Assembly (NCBI GenBank): GCA_900095095.1
Contig: FMBT01000370.1
Span: 62,001-126,000, forward strand
DNA length: 64,000 nt
DNA from: Fragilariopsis cylindrus CCMP1102
Taxonomy: Eukaryota; Bacillariophyta; Bacillariophyceae; Bacillariales; Bacillariaceae
Direction of reading: 5' to 3'
This document shows, one piece after another, positions 21,112 through 30,279 of the stretch. The notes under the pieces are model-generated. The model had not been told where the DNA came from. It worked only from the letters and a program-made list of their open reading frames with translations, and did no database searches. Position 1 is the first letter of the stretch; the number at the start of each line of letters is the position of its first letter. A program made the position numbers and the translations under genes.

Positions 21112-23076
21112 ATGACCGACGTACAATCAAATACAAATAGTGATACAAGTAATAATGATGATAATGATGAACATGATACAACATCGGTAACCACAATGGC
21201 AATGGCAAAGCAGCAAAAACAATCGGTAATAACAAAATCAACTCCATCGTTCTTATCACCCGTGGGTGCTATGTCAAGGAATTATTCTGTCGCACTCGAT
21301 GAAGATGATGTAATGGATTTATCTCCAAATCACAGCAGCAGCCGTATCAACAATAATGTCAACAATAATACAAACAACAGCAATAACAATAGCAATAGGA
21401 ATGACCGGTATTGGGAAAGTGACTACGAAGCTAATTACAATGGAGTACAGCATCAGGTAGTTTCAACAGATGAAGAATACAAATACAACGAGAATAACAA
21501 TAACAATAACAACAACAACTATGATATTATTGACAACGATAACGATCTTCCGACACCACTTCTAGGATACAACCGAAACGACAACGACAATGATGACGAT
21601 GATGATCATTACTATCATCAACGTCGTAATAATCATGATCATGATCGTCAACAACAATATCATATATTGAATTCCCCATCAAATTATAGTAGAAGAAGTC
21701 AGCGACATAATCAAAACGATCATCAACAACGACAACACCAGCAACAGCATCATCATCAACAATCAAAACCAAAATTGAATGGGTTGAATTATCTAAATGT
21801 AATAACATACGTTTTGAATGTCTTTACGTCATACTTTATTGGTGTACGAGGTTTATTTGGTATATTACCAACTCGAAGAGATATATTTATTGAATACGAG
21901 ACCCTTGTAACACCAGCTGATTATGCATATTATTTATGGGCACCTATATTAGTATTTGAATTCTTCTTTGCAACAGCACAATTATTTCCACATTATAGAG
22001 CTCGACCAATTATTCAACAAGGTACTGGTTTATATTTCTTTTGGGCATGTATAATACAAACTATATGGACAATATGTTTTGCAATGAAATGGTTCATATC
22101 AAGTTTTGTTGCTGTTTGTCTTGCGTTATTATGTTTAGTACTTTTATTGGCAAGTCAACATTATAATTGTCTTTCTGCACCAACAACAAGAGGAGGAGGA
22201 GGAATGACTGGAACAATGGGTGGATTCTTATCATCATCGTCATCGTCAGGACCAACCCAACGACGTAAAGAATCGTTATCGGAATACTGGTTGTTCCGAT
22301 TCCCATTTTATCTACATTGTGGTTGGTTATTGGTATGTACAGTTGTACAATTTTCTATGGTATTTCGATACCGATTTACAGGAAGTTCTGGTGCACAATT
22401 AATGGCAGATATCGTTGCACTTGGTGTACTATTACCACCATCGACATTTTTCTTAACAGGACAATCAAGCGGTCCCGATTTCGTTATACCCGTTGTGATT
22501 ATTTGGTCGTATATATCAATTGGTGTCGAGCTGCATAACCCTGATGATAGACTGGTTGAATTGTATGGTCATCCAGCAATAATAGCTGTCGAAAATGCAT
22601 CGTATGTATTTACTGGAATAATTGTATTTATGCTTATACCACGAATAATTGTTTGGATCGCACAAGAATTTTGTACGATAGATGTTGTAGAACTTATCGA
22701 CGAAGAAGAAGATAATATCAGTACCGCGATGAATGAGGTACGACGTACTGGTGGTTTGTTTGAACGATTTTCACTTCGTGGCCGTGGTGGTGGTGGTGGT
22801 GGTGGAAATGGAACATCATTCGATCAATCGTTGGACGACGACGACGATGACAATGACAATGACGACAACAATAGTAGTAATGACGGACTTGTATCATCTA
22901 TCAGTCGTCGAATAATCGAAGACGGCAATGATGAACCACACGACGAAAAAGGAGAGAATGATGATAATAAAGAGAACCAAAATGAGAACGAGAATGCTAA
23001 TAGCGACGAAGAAGCGGTAACAGAAGTCACAGAAGAGGAAGATAATTGCAATGATGAGGAGAAAAACCAAGAATAA
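21112..23076 (+). CDS. TspO/MBR-like multi-pass membrane protein
   Basis: 654 residues from the ATG at 21112. An in-frame ATG at 21013 would add 33 residues of unconvincing sequence. The first 220 residues are Asn/Asp/His/Gln-rich and probably disordered. Then about eight hydrophobic segments follow, with aromatic-rich signatures: LNVITYVLNVFTSYFIG, TPADYAYYLWAPILVFEFFF, FFWACIIQTIWTICFAMKW, EYWLFRFPFYLHCGWLLV. The Trp-containing WAPI and the paired Trp later resemble tryptophan-rich TspO/MBR proteins, which bind tetrapyrroles or sterols, but the protein is larger than a canonical TspO. The C-terminal 130 residues are acidic and low-complexity. Membrane topology is sure. The family assignment is tentative. 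Confidence 0.7.
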   Translation: MTDVQSNTNSDTSNNDDNDEHDTTSVTTMAMAKQQKQSVITKSTPSFLSPVGAMSRNYSVALDEDDVMDLSPNHSSSRINNNVNNNTNNSNNNSNRNDRYWESDYEANYNGVQHQVVSTDEEYKYNENNNNNNNNNYDIIDNDNDLPTPLLGYNRNDNDNDDDDDHYYHQRRNNHDHDRQQQYHILNSPSNYSRRSQRHNQNDHQQRQHQQQHHHQQSKPKLNGLNYLNVITYVLNVFTSYFIGVRGLFGILPTRRDIFIEYETLVTPADYAYYLWAPILVFEFFFATAQLFPHYRARPIIQQGTGLYFFWACIIQTIWTICFAMKWFISSFVAVCLALLCLVLLLASQHYNCLSAPTTRGGGGMTGTMGGFLSSSSSSGPTQRRKESLSEYWLFRFPFYLHCGWLLVCTVVQFSMVFRYRFTGSSGAQLMADIVALGVLLPPSTFFLTGQSSGPDFVIPVVIIWSYISIGVELHNPDDRLVELYGHPAIIAVENASYVFTGIIVFMLIPRIIVWIAQEFCTIDVVELIDEEEDNISTAMNEVRRTGGLFERFSLRGRGGGGGGGNGTSFDQSLDDDDDDNDNDDNNSSNDGLVSSISRRIIEDGNDEPHDEKGENDDNKENQNENENANSDEEAVTEVTEEEDNCNDEEKNQE

Positions 23077-23596
23077 ATCAAAAGAAGGTTAAAAAAGAAA
23101 CCGAGCATCTTCATTTTTTTCTTGTTTTCACCCTACTTATCGCATTCGGTTTTGTCCCCCCCCCCCCCCGATACTTGAATATGATTGACTATTCTTACTG
23201 TAGATACTGCATAAACTATGCTTTCGCATACCTACAGCTACTGAGTTATTATATACTATGTACTACTATTCAACACTGCTACTAATACTGCTACTATATA
23301 GTGAATATATTTTGTCATCGAGAATAGAAGGTCAGCAAATCTACAAAATCAAGGCCCAGAGTATACCGGTAGATTGTACACATGCATTAAAAATATCTTA
23401 TGGCTCATTACTTGTGACTTACTTACTTACTTCGATTTAAGCTAGACTTTAGATGCTACGGTAGAGTCATCCAAGAGTGAGTGTCGAAGAAAGAAAGAAC
23501 AATCACTAAAAATCTAATTCAATATCGTGAAAAACTTTAGAATACTAGCTATGAATAGAGCAAAAAATTGTTGCTTATCTTTATTATTTACTACTA
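23077..23596. other. intergenic, convergent spacer
   Basis: Contains a C run of about 13 nt at 23157-23169 and an ACTT tetramer repeat near 23410-23430. No gene seen. Confidence 0.5.
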
Positions 23597-25195
23597 TCAG
23601 TAACGTCTACCGGAATTTTTCAAGGGAAATATATCATTTAATTCGACGCAACGAGAAAGATGAAACTCTTTTGCAGTCTTGAGTGAAATTTCTATTTCTT
23701 CTGCCGTTGCTTTCTTCTCAGCTTCGGACAATAATTTCTTTTTGTACCTTCGTTGGACGTTACATTCATCGACTAAATAATTTTCGTATGCTCCCTCTAC
23801 CATCCGTTCAACTTGCGCAAGTTGATATCGGTCACGATATAGTGTTCGTAAAAATTTATTATCCACAAAATATGGAATGTCCTTGACCTTGGTCAATTTC
23901 GTATGCAATTGGTTGATAAATGGTTCCTTTGTCTATTGTTGTCAGTCGATTTTTTTGTGGTGAGGATTGGGAGAGAGAGAAAATAGTTGAGAAAATAATA
24001 CATTGCAGAACAGTTCATTGCATTGCTGTGTACGTGTAGGGATAAACTAGACCAATGTTACATTATAAAAAAAGGGATAAATAAGGAAAGCTTACCGATA
24101 GGGTAAAGTAACGATTCAGACCGGGACTTTTGTTACTTCCGCTACTACCACCACCCGCAGAATAACCAGCATCATTACTCATGCCAAAAAACGACAAAAG
24201 CATGATTACTAAAAATGGCAAAAGCTGTATAAGGTTGGCCATACCGGGAACTTCCTGTTGTTGCTGCTGCTGCTGTTGTTGACCTTGCCCTTGAGCTCGA
24301 CGTCGTTGTTGTTGTTGTCTTGGCATACCACCACCGAAATTGGACGAAAAATGCACTCCACCGGGACCACGGCCATTCCACCGCCGCCCATACCACCACC
24401 GAAAAACATATTAAATATATCTTCGGGGTTGACCTCCTGACCAGGACGGAAATGCATTCCTCCCGGTCCTCGACGCATCCCTCCACCACCACCACCACCA
24501 CCTCGATTATCTGGATCTTCTTCTCCGTATCGATCATATATCGTCCGTTTTTGAGAGTCTGATAATGTCCCATAGGCCAATCCAACAGCCTTGAAGGCAT
24601 CGTCTGACTTGGGAGCAGGATTCTTATCTGGATGGACCTTTATAGCTAATTTCCTATACGCCTTTTTTATTTCACTTTCATTGGCACTGGCAGCGATACC
24701 TAAAACTCGATAATGGGCACCACGACCACCTTCTTTCGCATGTAATATCTTGTTGACAATTTCTACGTTTGCCTGTGTGTACGCTCGACCTGATTCACCG
24801 ACCGGTGTCGTGGATCGTGGTGTTGGTGCAGATGATGGTGCCGGTGCTGGTCTTCGGTATGGCGACGACGATGATGATGATGATGTCCCGCCATTGGTTC
24901 TACTACTGCTACTACTGCTGCTTGTACTAGCATTATAATTAAACGAATTGCTCGAGGTCGACGATGATCCGTTCATATTGTTGCTGTTGCTGTTGCTACT
25001 ACTACTACTACTACCGCTGCTACTTTCCCCCTTGGCCATACGCTCCGCGGTGGACAACAAGGTTTCAACACCGGGCAAGGGATATAAATGCAGACTCTTC
25101 TTGAAAAATTTCACAGCACGATCGTATTGTGCCTGTTTCAATGCGCTGGCACCGATTGTTTTGCATTTTTCGGCTTCATCCTTGTTCACTTCCAT
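23597..25195 (-). CDS. ER J-domain protein, DNAJB12/DNAJB14-like
   Basis: Hsp70 co-chaperone. The N-terminus has a TPR-like start (DEAEKCKTIGASALKQAQYD, about 5-24), typical of DNAJB12/14. Then come a Ser/Asn linker and a J domain, HYRVLGIAASANESEIKKAY, HPDKN (the essential HPD) and AYGTLSDSQKRTIYDRYG (about residues 155-215). A Gly-rich segment and NPEDIFNMFFGG, also seen in DNAJB12, follow. A membrane segment NLIQLLPFLVIMLLSFFG precedes a DUF1977-like C-terminus (YFVDNKFLRTLYRDRYQLAQVE). An intron runs 24095-23934 (GTAAGC to AATAG). At about 24393-24356 the frame shifts by one base within Gly codons: either a 38-nt GT-AG intron or a missing base. See findings. Confidence 0.85.
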
Positions 25196-26688
25196 TGTTA
25201 GAAAATGTTCTTGACTTGATGTGACTTGACGTTGCTGTTGTTTAATGTACCGTAGTATTACTTATTTATCGATGGATGACCTCGTTCTAAAACCTTACGT
25301 GTATACGAGTAAATTCGTTACGAATGTAACGAACGATCCCTACTTTTTTTGATATTGTCGTTTTGTTGCGTTTCAATGGTCTTTGGATACAGTATGTGTT
25401 ATGTGTTGTGTGTTGATAGTCACTCTGTTTGATATTCTTTCTATGAAAACTTGTACTCGTATGCCTAAAAGGAGATGAGAATCTCTTCACAGCTATGGAA
25501 ATTGAAAATGGTGTGCTGGACTCGGCTGAATTTTTTTATCTTGCTTTGTCACGCCAAGAGAATTTGAAATTATTTATTACTGTACGCACAGTACTTTAGC
25601 CTTTTGAGATGTGAGTTCCGACGAAGTGCAGACTTGTATTTTTGTTCACACTGGCTGTCTAGTTCGAAATTAAGAGTTAGTTTTGTTTGCAATTAATTTT
25701 TCAGCAGATACAAGGTATGTCATATACATTTATGGCATAGTATAAACAATAACTACACTTTCTAAAAATCTACTCTACATTGGATAGTTCGGAGATGCTG
25801 TTGTTGAGATTTGAGCAGTCATGGCATGGCAGGGTAGCAGAGCGTAATCTCAGCAGCAATAGCTTCTGCAGTAGGAGGAGGGCATACACATGTGTGCTGA
25901 ACAACAAATAATTAATAGTAGTAGTATTATAGTTATTTGCACTATAGATAGTGCCCCCCCCTCTCCCCTCCCCCAACTGAACTGGAATATCCAGATTATT
26001 ATAATTGTAATACTCTTCACTCTGCACAATTATTGGAGGAAAACATTAATGATGGTGATGCAATGATCAATGCAGCCAGTCTGCTACTAATGCTGCTGGC
26101 TCTTCCTTCTTGTGTTGCTGTCATTGTCTTACATTATCCGAGGCTGGCGCAGACATTAGAGATGGAGGATCAAGGCTAGTTAAAATTGTTGTCTTGTAAT
26201 TTTTTCATGAGAAGAGATTGGAAGAACGGAGGCAGGACAGACACGTGATTTTGTAGTGACACGCACAAATCGGAAGATGCCATACTACGACTGAAAAATT
26301 TGCCGGCTCCATGAAAACAGCAACGGTCAAAAAATCGTGCACGGCAACATCAGCGAAAAAAAACCTGAAAAAAACAACGATTTTAGCCCACCCCACCCTG
26401 CCAATATGCGAAACTCCACGGAGATTGTCAACTCTATTGTTTCAAGTAAACAGAACATACCGAACCGAACCGAACAGTTCATTGTGACGTCGTACGCAAC
26501 ATTCCCATGACTCACTATTGCTCCCTACTCCCAACAAAACCTATTTAATTTATTCTAATCACAGGTGAAACCAGAGTTGTCTTCGAACCCGATCGATCTA
26601 AACCTACTCCTACTGCACTGGTTTTACATTACAGTAAAGAGAGATTAAGAAAGAACGCAACCTTTTCTTTAGGATTCATTAGCAGAAT
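25196..26688. other. intergenic, divergent
   Basis: 1.49 kb between the J-protein and the gene at 26689. AT-rich with C runs near 25953-25972. No exon or RNA recognised. It holds two divergent promoters. Confidence 0.5.
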
Positions 26689-28620
26689 ATGTTCGGTCCG
26701 TCTTCTTCATCATCATCACAACAACCGCTGCCACTCAGACTATCCATCGTTGGTCAGAATAATAATCATAATAATCATAATCAAAATAATAATAATACTC
26801 CGTCGTCACAAAAGAAGAAACGCAAATCACTGTCTTTGACTACTTCTATCACAGGTCATCCCTCTCACTCGTTAGACGAGGAAAACAGACTACAGACGCC
26901 TATCAATATGATTGACAATAATAAAGCTTTCGACAGTAATCTGTTACTAAACGAGAGCGATCATCACAACAAGAAGTCGCCACGAATCGAGCAAACTGGC
27001 GACACTGATGATAATACTTTTGAACATGTTGAGGTTGACATTTCTGAGTCTTCGTTAGGTCATACGATCGAAAAAGTCACAAGTACTACGGCTATCAGTA
27101 ACGATAATATGAAGCCTACTAGGTCTTCGGATTGCGGAACAGATCTGTCATCGGTATCGGAACGTATAGAATGGCTGAAGAGTTTTGAAAAACAGCAGGC
27201 AAAGAACTCCTTTCGCTCCACCAACGAGGAAACTGGATCCCCAAATAGCCAGACACGCGACAACGAGAATGGCAGTCATAACGAAGCGAGAGATACAGGC
27301 AAGGGAACAAGGCGGCAATCTCCTCCACATTCTACGAAGACCATCAATCGCACTAACAATGGTTATTCCAATAGTATTCCTGTAATTTCTACTTCTATTG
27401 ACACTGTCACCAAACAACGTACACCAGCGGTAAATCAGCAACGTGCGCCCGTTATAAATCGACGGGTTAGTTCTGGTGTGACTTGGAGTGGTATCAATAC
27501 TCGGAGTGGTACCAATAAAGAAGCGGTCAAGGCTACTGATGACAGCCATGCATCGGTTGCTAGTTTATCGAAATGGCTAGCATCCGATCCTACGAGCGCC
27601 AAAAAGTTAAGACACGTCCGTCGTGGACGTAACATTATTTCTAAATCCCGTCAGTTTGAAAAAGATCTAGAAAACGTCGTCGTTATGGAAGAAAGTAAGA
27701 TTGCTCGCGGAGCTGTTGGTGATAGGAAAAAATGGTTGCAGTCTGCATTTCGATCTTCTGTGGAAGAAGACCGCGGCGACGACGATGCATCTTCTACCTA
27801 TTCTGGATACGTCCAAAGTGATGTGGATATATCGACAAGAAGCTATTCGAATTCGAACTACAATCGCCAATGCGCACAAACTGAAATCATTACCAACGAT
27901 GCTGCCTCTAGCTTGAGTGTCGCAGATAAGAAGGATTGGCTGAAAGAAGCATTCTCGAAGAAATCACAGGAACGTACGAGACTTGGAAGATACGCCAGGG
28001 CTCAGACCGATGTTATGCATAATCGTGGGCAACCGCGTGATGAAGTAGCTTCTCGTGCCAAGATGAGATTTAAAGAAAGATCCGCTCGTAAACTTTTGGA
28101 AACTTCAAGTACTACTAGCCTCAAAGCTACTTCAACTACCAAGTCAAAGGAGCCTATTACCAATTTGGCTTCCACGTCTTCCATTGGTCGCGTTAGTACT
28201 AATCGAATTGAACCCAGACCCAGAGGTGAGAATATCAAAATTAATTCAGACAATACTAACATGAAGATAGAATCATATAACACACATAGTAAAGAATCGG
28301 TATTCAGACCAAAAAAGGTCGTCCATACTGCTGATAGTGTTGAGGAAGACAGCACTCCCGTGGATTTCCGTGCGGCTCGAGAAGCTCTCGTTCAGCGCGG
28401 CAAGAAAAATGGTCACAATACTCAGGTGGTGAATAAGGTGTTCCTTCGCAAGCAGAAGTTTGAAAAGTTGGAAGTGGACTCTCGACGAAAATCAATGGGA
28501 CTAGTTCTCAAGCCTTCTTGGGATATAGGCGATCCTTCAAGAGGAGGCCCGAGCACAGTGTACGAAAAAAAATACGTGCAAGATATTGCTCCTAAGAAAT
28601 CATTCGAAGAATTGCCTTAA
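26689..28620 (+). CDS. Disordered basic protein with four Trp-Leu motifs
   Basis: Intronless, 643 residues, function unknown. Composition is Ser/Thr/Asn/Arg-rich and largely disordered. Four short similar motifs stand out: RIEWLKSFEK (Trp near residue 161), LSKWLASD (about 294), RKKWLQSAF (about 348) and KKDWLKEAFSKK (about 416), each a basic or acidic lead, WL, then a small-aromatic end. Downstream is an ordered-looking segment DFRAAREALVQRGKKNG followed by QVVNKVFLRKQKFEKLEVD, possibly a short helix pair. No signal peptide or membrane segment. The spacing suggests linear docking motifs, but no family is recognised. Confidence 0.75.
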   Translation: MFGPSSSSSSQQPLPLRLSIVGQNNNHNNHNQNNNNTPSSQKKKRKSLSLTTSITGHPSHSLDEENRLQTPINMIDNNKAFDSNLLLNESDHHNKKSPRIEQTGDTDDNTFEHVEVDISESSLGHTIEKVTSTTAISNDNMKPTRSSDCGTDLSSVSERIEWLKSFEKQQAKNSFRSTNEETGSPNSQTRDNENGSHNEARDTGKGTRRQSPPHSTKTINRTNNGYSNSIPVISTSIDTVTKQRTPAVNQQRAPVINRRVSSGVTWSGINTRSGTNKEAVKATDDSHASVASLSKWLASDPTSAKKLRHVRRGRNIISKSRQFEKDLENVVVMEESKIARGAVGDRKKWLQSAFRSSVEEDRGDDDASSTYSGYVQSDVDISTRSYSNSNYNRQCAQTEIITNDAASSLSVADKKDWLKEAFSKKSQERTRLGRYARAQTDVMHNRGQPRDEVASRAKMRFKERSARKLLETSSTTSLKATSTTKSKEPITNLASTSSIGRVSTNRIEPRPRGENIKINSDNTNMKIESYNTHSKESVFRPKKVVHTADSVEEDSTPVDFRAAREALVQRGKKNGHNTQVVNKVFLRKQKFEKLEVDSRRKSMGLVLKPSWDIGDPSRGGPSTVYEKKYVQDIAPKKSFEELP

Positions 28621-29122
28621 TTAAGGTGATTTTTCGTTAAGAAGTGAAGAAATATCAAATCAAAGCACTAAAAATTAGAAAGTAAGGAAATCATACCCAT
28701 TTTCCAGAAAATAGAAAAGAAACAGGAAAGGATAAATAAATATATGTATAATATATATACTATTATGTATAGTATAGTATTGTATATATATATATATGGT
28801 AGGTTCACTCTCGAAAGGAAGCGAACCAAGACATGGATTCTATACTAGGAAAACGAACTGAGATGAATCAAATCCCTACGCAATTGGCGTGATCTTTAGC
28901 GCTACCCAGATAATACATAATAATTGATTTCAGTTTTACATTATACAACAAGCTCACTCTTCTATAAATATATTAATCTCGTCTACATTGTAGTGATTGT
29001 AGTGATTTCTGTAATATAACATATTCCGGTGCATTTATTTCACCATCGGGGTCGGTTCAATTCGCTTACATTTGTGACGATTCTTTTCCTCCTTTCTTGT
29101 ATATTTGCCACTCCTTTCTTGG
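28621..29122. other. intergenic with TA microsatellite
   Basis: TATATA-rich run at about 28738-28798 (interrupted TA/GTAT). No coding sequence recognised. Confidence 0.5.
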
Positions 29123-29382
29123 TCAAACTTTCCCGTCTCTATAAAGCTCTGCCGACGTGATTATTGTACAATGCGGTCGACGACGTGCAAAACGATTGGA
29201 CTCATTAGTAGTAGCAGCAGCATCACAATCGAGACTGATAGCAGACATACGTTGAAAGGCATCGAGTTTTTCTACTTCAAACAAACTCGAACGACGAGCA
29301 GCGTGTTTTTCTGGTTCAGATTTTGCTAATTCCTTTTCTTTTTCGCTAGCATCTCTATCTTCACCAATACGCTTACCAATTC

Positions 29383-29749
29383 CTAGTCGCGTTTTTGGTC
29401 GATGCATTTGATCATTTCTTCCATTTCCTTGTACGTCATCACTTTTGGACGGGTATCTTCAATACCACCAAGTACCTCGTCAATTGAATTTAACACAGAA
29501 ATACCTGCTGCCGTTACATCTGCCACTTAGTACATTCACGAGGACCTTGAACATTGAGCAAACAAGATATTGAAATTGACAAAACGAATCAAAGTCAACA
29601 ACAAGAGAAGGTAGTCCAAATGGTTTTAAAAACTCTTCGAGGGTGAGACCAGCAGCATTGGCTAAATGTGACCATCGTTTATAAACACCTTTACGTCCTA
29701 CATAGTGAGCATCGCGCATCACGTATTGTATCTTCGTTACCTTTTGCAA
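29383..29749 (-). CDS. Partial or degenerate hypothetical gene, two candidate exons
   Basis: Unrecognised. On the minus strand an open segment (about 29740-29581) reads KIQYVMRDAHYVGRKGVYKR, then WSHLANAAGLTLEEFLKPFG. It can be joined through a 61-nt intron (29580-29520, with a TACTAAG branch-like element next to GGCAG) to 29519-29383, reading VTAAGISVLNSIDEVLGGIE and on to a TAG. There is no good start codon, so the first exon would lie beyond 29749 or is lost. A further minus open frame at 29407-29123 (Lys/Glu/Arg-rich, starting HRPKTRLGIGKRIG) overlaps out of frame and may be another exon. A decayed gene is possible. Confidence 0.35.
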
Positions 29750-30279
29750 TGTTTACAATACAAACAACCAACAATAGCTAGGTGAATAATCAAAGAATCA
29801 ATTACAATTCTCACATGTTCAACAGGGGTAATAATGTTCAACGTGTGTAGCGACGAATTATGAACAGATAACAGATACAGTATACTAAATTAAGTGATTT
29901 GTTTTTTAGCACGTCCTAAGTTTTTAGTCGGTGAAATTATACTCCGAGAAAGTTTTTTCGTGTCTTGTAAAGAAGATAATAATATCATCACCCCCTCGCT
30001 GTAATTATGCATTTTCGCAAAAGCTATTAGTTCTTTCTTGGGCCTTTATAAGCCGTATTCACCCCATTTGTTTGCGGAAGATATCCTTCACGTAGCGATC
30101 GTCAAATCATACCCGTTTCTGAGACAGCCTAAATGCTAGTCACTCATAAAGAACAACAGACTCACCCACAAAACATTCTTCGTCATTTCAACGAATCTCG
30201 CAACCTGCGCAACAGATACGAATCAATCAATCTTTCCGAAAAGAAAGCGAAAAGAAAGAAAGCATATCAATAGTTCACG
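29750..30279. other. intergenic, upstream of glutamate receptor
   Basis: Spacer with an AAAGAAAG-rich 5' UTR just before the start at 30280. No gene recognised unless the missing first exon of the neighbouring minus gene is here. Confidence 0.45.
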
